DNA of 41,582 nt from G020354085 sp964629975 (GTDB taxonomy: Bacteria; Pseudomonadota; Gammaproteobacteria; Acidiferrobacterales; Sulfurifustaceae): positions 1 through 41,582 of the forward strand of contig CAZVUN010000009.1 of NCBI GenBank assembly GCA_964629975.1, in the 5' to 3' direction. This document shows, piece after piece, positions 17,962 to 30,817 of the stretch. Made by a program: the position numbers and the translations under genes. The notes below the pieces were generated by a model that was not told where the DNA came from, made no database searches, and saw only the letters and a program-made list of their open reading frames with translations. The number at the start of each line of letters is the position of its first letter. The stretch's first letter is position 1.

Positions 17962-18732
17962 GTGATCCATCCCCAGGCAATCGTGCATCCGGCCGCGGTG
18001 ATCGGGCGCGACGTCACGATCGGCCCGTTTTCCGTGATTGGCGAGCATGTCGAGATCGGCGACGGCACCTGGGTCGGCCCGCACGTGGTGATCAATGGCC
18101 CGACGCGCATCGGCAAGAACAACCGCATCTTCCAGTTTGCCTCGGTCGGCGAGGTGCCGCAGGATCTGAAGTACGCCGGCGAGCAGAGCCGTCTGGAGAT
18201 CGGTGACGGCAATACCATCCGCGAGTGTTGCACGCTCAGCCGCGGCACGGAGGGCGGGGGCTGGGTGACGCGCGTGGGCAACGACAACCTGTTCATGGCC
18301 TACGCGCACGTCGCGCACGACTGCCGGGTCGGCAATCGCACCATCTTCGCCAACAGCGCCACCCTTGCCGGGCATGTCGAGGTCGGTGACTATGCGATCC
18401 TGGGGGGATTGAGCGCGGTGCACCAGTTCTGCCGGGTCGGTGCGCATGCCATGGTCGGTGGCGGCAGCATCGTGTTGCAGGACGTGCCGCCGTACCTGCT
18501 GGTGCAGGGCAACACCGCCACGGCCCACGGGCTCAACGTGCGTGGGCTGAAGCGTCGCGGCTTCGAGGCGGCCGCGATCGAGGCCCTCAAGAGCGCGTAC
18601 AAGGCCGTCTACCGCTCCGGCCTCACGGTCAGTGCCGCGCTTGCGCAGTTGCAGGAACTGGCAGAGCAGCACCGCGAGGTTGCCGAGTTTGTGGCATTCG
18701 TGCGCAGCGCCCAGCGCGGCATCATCCGCTAG
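17962..18732 (+). CDS. lpxA: UDP-N-acetylglucosamine O-acyltransferase LpxA
   Basis: First step of lipid A synthesis. 256 aa from a GTG at 17962. The left-handed beta-helix begins IHPQAIVHPAAVIG, and the C-terminal helical domain includes GLKRRGF. The catalytic base is His119 (E. coli His125) in AYAHVAHDC. The chain-length ruler position keeps Gly (Gly167, E. coli Gly173) in MVGGGSIVLQD, which in E. coli goes with 14-carbon hydroxyacyl chains. The E. coli TIHRGT segment reads TLSRGT here, so His99 is replaced by Ser93. Confidence 0.97.
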   Translation: MIHPQAIVHPAAVIGRDVTIGPFSVIGEHVEIGDGTWVGPHVVINGPTRIGKNNRIFQFASVGEVPQDLKYAGEQSRLEIGDGNTIRECCTLSRGTEGGGWVTRVGNDNLFMAYAHVAHDCRVGNRTIFANSATLAGHVEVGDYAILGGLSAVHQFCRVGAHAMVGGGSIVLQDVPPYLLVQGNTATAHGLNVRGLKRRGFEAAAIEALKSAYKAVYRSGLTVSAALAQLQELAEQHREVAEFVAFVRSAQRGIIR

Positions 18733-18733
18733 C

Positions 18734-19906
18734 GTGTTGGACGCGCACCCCGGCATCCGCGTCGGTATCGTCGCGGGTGAGATCTCCGGTGATACCCTGG
18801 GATCGCGCCTGATGCGTGCCATCAAGGCGCGGGTTCCGGGCGTGCGGTTCGAGGGCGTGGGTGGGCCGCAGATGCTGGCCGAGGGCTGCACCGGCCTGTT
18901 CCCGATGGAGCGGCTGTCGGTCGTCGGGGTGACCGAGATCCTCGGACGCTACCGCGAGCTCAGGCACATCCGCCGCAGTCTGATCGCGCACTTCCGCCGC
19001 CAGCCGCCCGATCTTTTCATCGGCGTCGACTCGCCCGGTTTCAACCTCGGCCTGGAGGAGGCGCTGCACGACGCCGGTATTCGAACACTGCATTTCGTGA
19101 GCCCGCAAGTCTGGGCGTGGCGCAGCTGGCGGGTGAAGCAGATCCGGCGCGCCGTCGACCGCATGCTGGTGCTGTTCCCGTTCGAGGCGGATTTCTACGC
19201 GCGCCACGGCGTGTCGGCGACCTTCGTCGGCCATCCGTTGGCCGATGAGATCGCGTCGGACTACGATCGGCGTGCCTGCCGCGCCGAGCTCGGATTGCGC
19301 AGCGACGCACCGACCGTGGCGCTGTTGCCGGGCAGCCGGGTGAGCGAGCTGCAGGCGCTCGCCGATCGCATGGTGCAGACCGCGCAGTGGCTGCACGCAC
19401 GCGATGCACGCCTGCAGTTCGTCAGCCCGTTCGTCACGCCCCACACCCAACAGCTGTTCGAGCAGGCCGTGGCGCGGTGCGCGGCGCAGCAACTGCCGCT
19501 CGTGTGCGTGCAGGGAAGGGCGCGCACCGCCATCGGCGCGGCGGACGTGGTGTTGTGCGCCTCCGGCACGGCCACGCTCGAGACCATGCTGATCGGCCGC
19601 CCGATGGTTGTGACCTACCGCGTGTCGTGGCTGACCTCGTGGCTGGTGCGCCTGTTCTCCCATCTCGAGCGCTACGCCATGCCGAACCATCTGGCCGGAC
19701 GGCTGCTGGTGCCGGAGTTTCTGCAGGACGAGGCGGTGCCGGAAAAGCTGGGTGCAGCGGTGTGGCACTACCTGTCGCACCCGGCCGAGGTACAGGCCCT
19801 GCTGGCCGAGTTTCGTGCGATTGGCGCCACGCTGCGGGTCGGTGCGGCCGAGCGCGCCGCCCAGGCGGTGGTAGAACTGCTGCCGCCCGGGGCCGCGCGG
19901 CGATGA
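18734..19906 (+). CDS. lpxB: Lipid-A-disaccharide synthase LpxB
   Basis: Glycosyltransferase (GT19) joining lipid X and UDP-2,3-diacylglucosamine. 390 aa from the GTG at 18734; a TTG at 18737 is an alternative. The start region is VGIVAGEISGDTLG, followed by VSPQVWAWRSWRVKQI, FVGHPLADE and LPGSRVSEL, all typical. Begins 1 nt after the lpxA stop without a clear ribosome site, suggesting translational coupling. Its TGA overlaps the rnhB ATG. Confidence 0.96.
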   Translation: MLDAHPGIRVGIVAGEISGDTLGSRLMRAIKARVPGVRFEGVGGPQMLAEGCTGLFPMERLSVVGVTEILGRYRELRHIRRSLIAHFRRQPPDLFIGVDSPGFNLGLEEALHDAGIRTLHFVSPQVWAWRSWRVKQIRRAVDRMLVLFPFEADFYARHGVSATFVGHPLADEIASDYDRRACRAELGLRSDAPTVALLPGSRVSELQALADRMVQTAQWLHARDARLQFVSPFVTPHTQQLFEQAVARCAAQQLPLVCVQGRARTAIGAADVVLCASGTATLETMLIGRPMVVTYRVSWLTSWLVRLFSHLERYAMPNHLAGRLLVPEFLQDEAVPEKLGAAVWHYLSHPAEVQALLAEFRAIGATLRVGAAERAAQAVVELLPPGAARR

Positions 19907-20478
19907 GCGTGACGCTGATTGCCGGCGTGGATGAGGCCGGACGCGGGCCGCTCGCCGGCCCGGTGTACGCCGCCGCGGTGATCCTCGACCCGGCGCGTCC
20001 GATTGCCGGCCTGGCCGACTCCAAGACCCTGACGGCGCAGCGGCGCGAGGAGCTGGCCGCCATCATCCAGGCGCGCAGCCGGGCATGGGCGGTGGCGAGC
20101 GCGAGCGTGGCGGAAATCGACACGCTCAATATCCTGCGCGCGAGCCTGCTCGCCATGCAGCGCGCCCTCACGGGGCTACCTCGGGTCCCGCAACTGGCCC
20201 TGGTTGACGGCAAGCACACGCCGCGTTTGCCGTGCCCGGCGCGCGCGATCGTGCGGGGCGATGCGACCGAGCCGGCGATCGCCGCCGCCTCGATTCTGGC
20301 CAAGGTTGCCCGGGACGCGGAGATGCGGCGGCTCGATCGGCTGTATCCGCAGTACGGATTCGCCCGCCACAAGGGCTATCCGACGCCTGAACATCGCGCG
20401 CTGCTGCGTGAACTGGGCCCGAGCCCGGCACACCGCCGGTCGTTTCGCCCGGTCGCTGCATCCTTGGGCGCCGCGTAA
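19903..20478 (+). CDS. rnhB: Ribonuclease HII
   Basis: Removes RNA primers and misincorporated ribonucleotides from DNA. 191 aa. The catalytic Asp10-Glu11 are in GVDEAGRGPLAGPV; further acidic residues lie in LALVDGKHTP and ILAKVARDAEM. HKGYPTPEH is the conserved C-terminal block. It overlaps lpxB by 4 nt and precedes dnaE, the standard order in this class. Confidence 0.97.
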   Translation: MSVTLIAGVDEAGRGPLAGPVYAAAVILDPARPIAGLADSKTLTAQRREELAAIIQARSRAWAVASASVAEIDTLNILRASLLAMQRALTGLPRVPQLALVDGKHTPRLPCPARAIVRGDATEPAIAAASILAKVARDAEMRRLDRLYPQYGFARHKGYPTPEHRALLRELGPSPAHRRSFRPVAASLGAA

Positions 20479-20493
20479 CTTTGTTAATAAAAT
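20464..20493 (+). promoter_or_regulatory. Candidate promoter upstream of dnaE
   Basis: TTGGGC (20464-20469), an 18-bp spacer and TAAAAT (20488-20493) lie at the AT-rich end of rnhB, about 100 nt before the dnaE GTG. The -10 matches consensus at 5 of 6; the -35 is weak. The rest of the gap holds a small perfect hairpin AAGTCT-TTG-AGACTT (20509-20523) followed by TTGTTTG, which could be a weak terminator or leader structure. Confidence 0.4.
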
Positions 20494-20591
20494 ACAGTGG
20501 GTTAAGAGAAGTCTTTGAGACTTTGTTTGAATACGCGTCCGGGTCTCGGACTGCTTCTGCGCGACCCGAACATACGGTGAAATAGCGCCCC

Positions 20592-24041
<3,450 letters not shown>

Positions 24042-24089
24042 GCGTACCGGGATGGCGTGACGCGGACGGTGGCCAACTTCAAGGACAGC

Positions 24090-25049
24090 ATGAACCAGAA
24101 CTATCTGGAATTCGAGCAGGCGATCGCCGACCTCGAGGCCAAGATCGAGGCCCTGCGCTACAGCGGCAAGGGCAGCGATCTCAACATCAATGAGGAAATC
24201 GGCCGCTTGCGCGCCAAGAGCCGCAAGCTGACCGAGTCGATCTTCAGCGCGCTCACCCCGTGGCAGATCTCGCAGCTCGCACGCCATCCGCTGCGGCCGT
24301 ACACGCTCGACTACGTGGCGCGCATCCTCACGGATTTCGAAGAGTTGCACGGTGACCGGGCGTTCGGCGACGACCCGGCGATCGTCGGCGGGATCGGCCG
24401 GCTGGACGACCGTCCCGTGGTCTTGATCGGCCACCAGAAGGGCCGCGACACGCGCGAGAAGATCCGGCGTAACTTCGGGATGCCGCGGCCGGAAGGCTAT
24501 CGCAAGGCGCTGCGTCTCATGCGCCTGGCCGAGCGCTTTCGCCTGCCGGTGATTACGCTGATCGATACCCCGGGTGCCTATCCCGGTATCGGCGCGGAGG
24601 AGCGGGGGCAGAGCGAGGCGATCGCGCGCAATCTCTACGAAATGTCCCACCTGCGCACACCGATCCTGAGCGTGGTGATCGGCGAGGGCGGCTCGGGCGG
24701 CGCGCTCGCCATCGGGGTGTGTGACCGGCTTTTGATGTTGCAGTACGCCACCTATTCGGTGATCTCGCCGGAAGGCTGCGCCTCGATCCTGTGGCGCGCG
24801 GCGGACAAGGCCGCCGAAGCGGCCGAGGCCATGGGCATCACCGCCGAGAGCCTGACGCGCCTGGGGCTGGTGGACGAGGTGGTGCCGGAGCCGCTCGGCG
24901 GGGCACACCGCGATGCGGACAGCATGGCCAAGACCCTCAAGGGTGCGCTGAAGAGCGCGCTCGATCAGCTCACCAGCACACCGCTCGAGCGCCTGCTCGA
25001 GCGCCGCTACGAGCGGCTGCTGCACTACGGCGAGTTGCAGGAACATTGA
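24090..25049 (+). CDS. accA: Acetyl-CoA carboxylase carboxyltransferase subunit alpha
   Basis: Carboxyltransferase alpha subunit; with AccD it moves CO2 from biotin to acetyl-CoA for fatty-acid synthesis. From the ATG at 24090 (AAGGA 4 nt upstream) the product is 319 aa, the same as E. coli, and starts MNQNYLEFEQAIADLEAKIE. A GTG at 24057 would add 11 unrelated residues. Conserved blocks RNFGMPRPEGYRKALRLM, DTPGAYPGIGAEERGQ and GEGGSGGALAIGVCD form the CoA and carboxybiotin sites. Follows dnaE as in E. coli. Confidence 0.97.
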   Translation: MNQNYLEFEQAIADLEAKIEALRYSGKGSDLNINEEIGRLRAKSRKLTESIFSALTPWQISQLARHPLRPYTLDYVARILTDFEELHGDRAFGDDPAIVGGIGRLDDRPVVLIGHQKGRDTREKIRRNFGMPRPEGYRKALRLMRLAERFRLPVITLIDTPGAYPGIGAEERGQSEAIARNLYEMSHLRTPILSVVIGEGGSGGALAIGVCDRLLMLQYATYSVISPEGCASILWRAADKAAEAAEAMGITAESLTRLGLVDEVVPEPLGGAHRDADSMAKTLKGALKSALDQLTSTPLERLLERRYERLLHYGELQEH

Positions 25050-26382
25050 TAGCGTTTTTTCCGCCCGGGCGCTCGAGCGCATCCTGACGCAGGAGCTGGC
25101 GCTCCATCCCGGTTGCCATCTCAAGGTCGCCTACAGCGGTGGCCTTGATTCCCACGTGCTGCTGCATGCCTGCGCGACGCTGCGGGACCGCGGTTGGGGC
25201 GTGAGCGCCATTCATGTCGACCACGGCCTGCATGCCGATTCGCCGGCATGGGCGCGGCATTGTCAGCGGGTCTGCGCCGGGCTTGCGCTCGCGTGCCGCG
25301 TCGAGCGGGTCGACGTCGTCGGCGGTCCTGTGCACGGGCTGGAGGAGGCCGCGCGGCGCGCGCGCTATGCCTGTCTGGCGCGCCACATCGGCAGCGGCGA
25401 GGTGCTGCTTACTGCCCATCACCAGGACGATCAGGCCGAAACGCTGCTGCTGCAGCTGCTGCGTGGCGCCGGTGCCCATGGACTGGCCGCCATGCCGGCG
25501 CTGACCGCTTTCGCCGGCGGACAGCACGCCCGGCCGCTGCTCGGCGTGGCGCGCGCGGCGCTCGCCGCCTACGCGCGCGCGCAGCAGTTGGCATGGATCG
25601 AGGACCCGAGCAACCGCGACGTGCGCAGGGCGCGCAACTATGTGCGCCTCGAGCTGTTGCCGGTGCTGCGCCGCCGCTGGCCGCAGGCCAACCACGGCCT
25701 GGCGCGCACGGCGCGGCACATGGCCGAGGCGGCGGCACTGCTCGATGAGCTCGCGGCGATCGATGTGCAGGCGTGTGGTGAATCAGGCGGCAGCCTGCAC
25801 ATCCCTCGGCTGCTGCAATTGTCGCCCGCGCGCCGCCGCAACGCCATTCGCGCGTGGATTCGCGCGCGCGGCCTGCGCGTGCCCTCGGAACGGGTCCTGG
25901 CACAGATCATGGCGCGCCTCGCCCCTGCGCCGAGAAGCGCCTCCGCCCTGGTCGCCTGGGCGGATGGCGTGGTGCGTCGCTACCGTGATCAGCTGGTACT
26001 CGCGCAGCGTGAGGCCGCCACGCCTGCGTACGCACTGCGCTGGGACCTGGCCACCGTACTCGAGCTGCCCGGACAGCGGTTGCGGGCGGTAGCGGCGGTC
26101 GGTGAGGGATTGAGTCGCGCGCGTTTGGCGCAGCGCTCGATCGTGGTGCGCTCGCGACGGGGCGGGGAGGTTTGTCAGCTCGCCGGGCGCGAGCATCACA
26201 CCAAGCTCAAGAAGCTGTTGCAGGCCAGTGGCGTGCCGCCGTGGGAGCGGGCGACGCTGCCGCTGGTATATGTCGACGGTACGCTTGCGGCCATTGGCGA
26301 TCGCTGGGTGTGCGAACCGTTTCGCGCGCACGCCGGGGAAGCGGCCTGGCGCCTGGTGCTGGAGCGCGTCGATGGCGCCTGA
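25045..26382 (+). CDS. tilS: tRNA(Ile)-lysidine synthetase TilS (non-canonical start)
   Basis: Joins lysine to C34 of the CAU-anticodon tRNA-Ile so that it reads AUA; essential in bacteria. The PP-loop SGGLDS and the downstream IHVDHGLHADS, TAHHQDDQAETLLLQLLRG and C-terminal RRGGE...KLKKLLQASGVPPWER are all intact. However, the frame has no ATG, GTG or TTG between its upstream stop (24949-24951) and the GTG at 25156, which already lies inside the PP-loop region. The likeliest start is ATT at 25045, overlapping the accA stop (ATTGA), giving 445 aa with about 30 residues before SGGLDS. CTG at 25084 is an alternative. A T6 run at 25055-25060 leaves an indel possible. The gene is certain; the start is not. 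Confidence 0.88.
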   Translation: MDSVFSARALERILTQELALHPGCHLKVAYSGGLDSHVLLHACATLRDRGWGVSAIHVDHGLHADSPAWARHCQRVCAGLALACRVERVDVVGGPVHGLEEAARRARYACLARHIGSGEVLLTAHHQDDQAETLLLQLLRGAGAHGLAAMPALTAFAGGQHARPLLGVARAALAAYARAQQLAWIEDPSNRDVRRARNYVRLELLPVLRRRWPQANHGLARTARHMAEAAALLDELAAIDVQACGESGGSLHIPRLLQLSPARRRNAIRAWIRARGLRVPSERVLAQIMARLAPAPRSASALVAWADGVVRRYRDQLVLAQREAATPAYALRWDLATVLELPGQRLRAVAAVGEGLSRARLAQRSIVVRSRRGGEVCQLAGREHHTKLKKLLQASGVPPWERATLPLVYVDGTLAAIGDRWVCEPFRAHAGEAAWRLVLERVDGA

Positions 26383-26421
26383 CCAAGGCGTGCGCGCGCC
26401 CGCGCAGCGGAAATATTTCGG

Positions 26422-26450
26422 TTGAGGAAAACCCACGCATCTGGTAACTT
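26422..26450 (+). promoter_or_regulatory. Candidate sigma-70 promoter for pyrG
   Basis: TTGAGG (26422-26427), 17 bp, TAACTT (26445-26450) lie in the 165-bp gap between tilS and pyrG, giving a leader of about 90 nt. The local sequence is AT-rich (GGAAATATTTCGG just upstream). Match quality is moderate. The rest of the gap shows no ORF; a long open frame running into pyrG from here is only an upstream extension. Confidence 0.45.
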
Positions 26451-26547
26451 GCCGGTCCGTTCCGCTGCCAGGATTGCAGCCAGGCCGCGCGGGAGTCGTG
26501 AGCGGAGCGGCCGGAACCGCAATGGTTTCGTGAAGCAGGCCAGAGAG

Positions 26548-28200
26548 ATGACCAAATACGTGTTCGTCACAGGCGGTGTCGTGTCCTCGTTGGGCAAAGG
26601 CATCGCGGCCGCCTCGCTGGCGGCGATCCTGGAGGCACGCGGCCTGCGGGTCACGCTGCTAAAGCTCGACCCCTACATCAACGTCGATCCGGGCACGATG
26701 AGCCCGTTCCAGCACGGCGAGGTGTTCGTCACGCAAGACGGGGCCGAGACCGACCTGGATCTCGGTCACTACGAGCGTTTCGTGCGCACCACGCTGTCGA
26801 AGCGCAACAACTTCACCACCGGCAAGGTCTACGAGAGCGTCATCCGCAAGGAACGGCGCGGCGACTACCTCGGCGCAACCGTGCAGGTGATTCCGCATAT
26901 CACCGACGAGATCAAGCGGCGCATTCAGGAAGGCGCATCCGGCGTCGACATCGCGCTGGTCGAGATCGGCGGCACCGTCGGCGACATCGAATCGCAGCCG
27001 TTCCTCGAGGCCATCCGCCAGATGGGCGTGGAGCTCGGATCGAGCAACGTCCTGTACATGCACCTGACGCTGGTGCCCTACATCGGTGTCGCCGGCGAGC
27101 TCAAGAGCAAGCCCACCCAGCATTCGGTCAAGGAGCTGCTGTCGCTCGGCATCCAGCCGGACATTCTGCTGTGCCGCACCGACCGGCTGCTGCCCGAGGA
27201 CCTGCGGCGCAAGATCGCGCTGTTCACCAACGTACCGGTGCGCGCCGTGATCTCCGCCGTCGATGTCGACAACATCTACAAGATCCCGCGCCTGCTGCAC
27301 GAACAGGGGCTCGATGAGATCGTGGTGGAGCGGCTGCACTTCAACGCGCCACGCGCCAACCTGGCGGAGTGGGACGAGGTCATCTACGCAATGGAGCATC
27401 CGACCGCCGAGATCGAGGTCGCGCTGGTTGGCAAGTACGTGCATCTGACGGAGTCGTACAAGTCGTTGTCCGAGGCCCTCAAGCATGCCGGTATCCAGAC
27501 GCGCACGCGCGTGCACATCCGCTATGTCGACTCCGAGCTGGTCGACAAGCAGGGCACGGCGCTGCTCGCCGACGTCGACGCGATACTGGTGCCGGGCGGG
27601 TTCGGGGAGCGCGGCGTCGAAGGCAAGATCAAGGCCATCACCTACGCGCGCGAGCACGGCATCCCGTACCTCGGGATCTGCCTCGGCATGCAGCTCGCGG
27701 TCATCGAGTTTGCGCGCAACGTCGCCGGGCTCAAGGGGGCACACAGCACCGAGTTCAACGCCAAGACGCCGCATCCCGTGATCGCCATGATCACCGAGTG
27801 GACGACCGCCGACGGTGCGCGCGAGCGGCGCAGCGCGGGCGATGACCTCGGCGGCAGCATGCGACTGGGCGGGCAGGAGTGTCGACTGGTTCCGGGCACG
27901 CGCGCGGCTGAACTGTACGGGCGCGAGAGCATCGTCGAACGCCATCGGCACCGCTACGAGTTCAACAACAACTACCTGCAGGCGCTGAAGGACAAGGGCC
28001 TCGTCATTGCAGGCCTGTCGATGGACGGCAGGCTGGTGGAGATTGTCGAGCTCGCGGACCACCCCTGGTTCGTGGGCGTGCAGTTCCATCCGGAGTTCAC
28101 GTCCACGCCGCGCGACGGCCACCCGCTGTTCACCGGATACATCCAGGCGGCGCGCGAGCGGCGCACGGGGGTGACGGCGCCGCGCGAGGCCATGGCGTAG
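26548..28200 (+). CDS. pyrG: CTP synthase
   Basis: Converts UTP to CTP using glutamine. 550 aa. The N-terminal synthase domain has the P-loop-like GGVVSSLGKGIAAASL (about 10-25) and EGLDEI/VGDIES-type UTP-site segments (IGGTVGDIESQPFLEAIRQ). The C-terminal class I glutaminase has its nucleophile Cys in LGICLGMQLAVIEFARN (about residue 379) and the His-Glu pair in FHPEFTSTP. The ATG at 26548 gives the family start TKYVFVTGG; upstream in-frame residues are not conserved. Its stop touches the kdsA ATG. Confidence 0.98.
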   Translation: MTKYVFVTGGVVSSLGKGIAAASLAAILEARGLRVTLLKLDPYINVDPGTMSPFQHGEVFVTQDGAETDLDLGHYERFVRTTLSKRNNFTTGKVYESVIRKERRGDYLGATVQVIPHITDEIKRRIQEGASGVDIALVEIGGTVGDIESQPFLEAIRQMGVELGSSNVLYMHLTLVPYIGVAGELKSKPTQHSVKELLSLGIQPDILLCRTDRLLPEDLRRKIALFTNVPVRAVISAVDVDNIYKIPRLLHEQGLDEIVVERLHFNAPRANLAEWDEVIYAMEHPTAEIEVALVGKYVHLTESYKSLSEALKHAGIQTRTRVHIRYVDSELVDKQGTALLADVDAILVPGGFGERGVEGKIKAITYAREHGIPYLGICLGMQLAVIEFARNVAGLKGAHSTEFNAKTPHPVIAMITEWTTADGARERRSAGDDLGGSMRLGGQECRLVPGTRAAELYGRESIVERHRHRYEFNNNYLQALKDKGLVIAGLSMDGRLVEIVELADHPWFVGVQFHPEFTSTPRDGHPLFTGYIQAARERRTGVTAPREAMA

Positions 28201-29043
28201 ATGAACCTGTGCGGTTTCGAGGTCGGGCTCGACCGCCCGTTCTTTCTCATTGCCGGTCCGTGCGTGATCGAATCGGAGCAGCTCGCGCTCGAGACCGCGG
28301 GCGAGCTCAAGGAACTCACGGGCGCGCTCGGTATCCCGTTCATCTACAAGTCGTCCTTCGACAAGGCCAATCGCAGCTCCCACCGGTCGTTCCGCGGGCT
28401 CGGCATGGACAAGGGCCTCGAGATCCTGGCCAAGGTGAAGCGCCAGATCGGCGTACCGGTCCTGACCGACGTGCATGATATTCCGGAGATCGAGCCGGTC
28501 GCGCAGGTGGTCGATGTCCTGCAGACCCCGGCATTCCTGTGCCGGCAGACCGATTTCATCCAGGCGGTCGTGGCGGCCGGCAAGCCGGTCAACATCAAGA
28601 AGGGCCAGTTCCTGGCGCCGCACGACATGAAGAACGTGGTCGACAAGGCCGTAGCGGCCGGGGGGCGCGAGCGCGTGCTGGTGTGCGAGCGCGGGGCCTC
28701 GTTCGGTTACAACAATCTGGTCTCGGACATGCGCGCGCTGGCGATCATGCGCGAGACCGGCTGTCCGGTCGTGTTCGACGCCACCCACTCGGTGCAGCTG
28801 CCGGGCGGGCAGGGCACGAAAAGTGGCGGACAACGCGAGTTCGTTCCGGTGCTGGCGCGTGCCGCCATCGCGGTCGGGGTCGCGGGTCTGTTCATGGAAA
28901 CGCACCCCGATCCCGACAAGGCGCTGTCGGACGGTCCCAACGCCTGGCCGCTGCCGCGCCTGCGCCGGCTGCTGGAGACGCTCAAGGAGCTCGACGCCAC
29001 TGTCAAGCGCCACGGCTTCGCCGAGTTGGCCGCAGGGGCCTGA
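28201..29043 (+). CDS. kdsA: 3-deoxy-D-manno-octulosonate 8-phosphate synthase, metal-dependent class
   Basis: Condenses arabinose-5-phosphate with PEP to KDO-8-phosphate for the LPS inner core. 280 aa, starting on the base after the pyrG stop. The first strand reads LIAGPCVIES with Cys21. In the family this position is Cys in metal-dependent enzymes (Aquifex type) and Asn in the metal-free E. coli enzyme (AGMNVLES). The other three ligands of the metal class are in DATHSVQ (His) and FMETHPDPDKALSDGPN (Glu, Asp). KANRSS and KKGQFLAPHDM are standard substrate motifs. Confidence 0.96.
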   Translation: MNLCGFEVGLDRPFFLIAGPCVIESEQLALETAGELKELTGALGIPFIYKSSFDKANRSSHRSFRGLGMDKGLEILAKVKRQIGVPVLTDVHDIPEIEPVAQVVDVLQTPAFLCRQTDFIQAVVAAGKPVNIKKGQFLAPHDMKNVVDKAVAAGGRERVLVCERGASFGYNNLVSDMRALAIMRETGCPVVFDATHSVQLPGGQGTKSGGQREFVPVLARAAIAVGVAGLFMETHPDPDKALSDGPNAWPLPRLRRLLETLKELDATVKRHGFAELAAGA

Positions 29044-29184
29044 GCCTGGCATGCGGCCAGCCGTGCCGGCGCCACGCCAGGCCTGCCTGTGGGCCGCGCG
29101 GCCGATCGGCAGGCCGCCAGGGCCGGGGCGGCGCCCCGGCCAAACCCTGATCTGAAAAACAACTGACCAACAACCGAGTCATCC
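29044..29184. other. kdsA-eno intergenic spacer with nested GC-rich hairpins
   Basis: This 141-bp gap holds two strong hairpins. GCCTGCC (29081-29087) pairs with GGCAGGC (29108-29114) around the palindrome GGCCGCGCGGCC (29092-29103). GGCCGGGGC (29121-29129) pairs with GCCCCGGCC (29133-29141) around a GGC loop. Neither is followed by a T run on either strand. They may stabilise kdsA mRNA or pause transcription. No clear promoter for eno is seen. Confidence 0.5.
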
Positions 29185-30477
<1,293 letters not shown>

Positions 30478-30489
30478 CGGGGCCGGCGG

Positions 30490-30517
30490 TTCTCATTTGG
30501 ATGCGGTTCGCTACAAT
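30490..30517 (+). promoter_or_regulatory. Candidate ftsB promoter ending 6 nt before the start codon
   Basis: TTCTCA (30490-30495), 16 bp, TACAAT (30512-30517). The -10 matches consensus at 5 of 6. Transcription would start at about 30523-30525, on the ftsB GTG at 30524, so this promoter would give a leaderless mRNA. Read-through from eno could also supply ftsB. Confidence 0.5.
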
Positions 30518-30523
30518 AGGCGC

Positions 30524-30814
30524 GTGCGGATAATCCTCTACGCGCTCGGCGGGCTGCTACTGCTGTTGCAGTATCCGCTGTGGTTCGGCAGTGGCGGGAT
30601 CGTGAGCCTGTGGCAGCTGCAGCAGGAGATCAGGATCCAGCAGGCCGAGAACGCGCAACTGCGCGAGCGAAACCAGACCCTGACGGCCGAGGTGAGCGAT
30701 CTCAAATCCGGCTACGACGCGCTGGAAGAGCGGGCGCGCCGTGAGCTTGGCATGGTGAAGAAGGGCGAGGTCTTCTACCAGGTGATCGAGCGCCCTGCGC
30801 GCGCCGTTCCCTAG
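30524..30814 (+). CDS. ftsB: Cell division protein FtsB
   Basis: Bitopic divisome protein that forms the FtsQLB complex. 96 aa from the GTG at 30524; a TTG at 30497 is a longer alternative. One transmembrane helix is at about 3-21 (IILYALGGLLLLLQYPLWF), then a periplasmic coiled coil (LQQEIRIQQAENAQLRERNQTL) and the conserved end ARRELGMVKKGEVFYQVIE. The FtsB position after eno is conserved. ispD and ispF, which usually follow, are absent; a convergent gene ends 3 nt beyond the stop. Confidence 0.94.
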   Translation: MRIILYALGGLLLLLQYPLWFGSGGIVSLWQLQQEIRIQQAENAQLRERNQTLTAEVSDLKSGYDALEERARRELGMVKKGEVFYQVIERPARAVP

Positions 30815-30817
30815 CGG

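Noticed and set aside
20509..20523. AAGTCT-TTG-AGACTT hairpin considered as the rnhB terminator
   Set aside because: Only 6 bp and AT-rich with a short, interrupted T tail; too weak to call.
26659..29052. 797-codon minus-strand open frame opposite pyrG-kdsA
   Set aside because: Same reason; it crosses the boundary of two real genes and reads as low-complexity shadow sequence.
29121..29141. Strong hairpin before eno considered as a terminator
   Set aside because: No T run follows on either strand; kept only as an intergenic structure.
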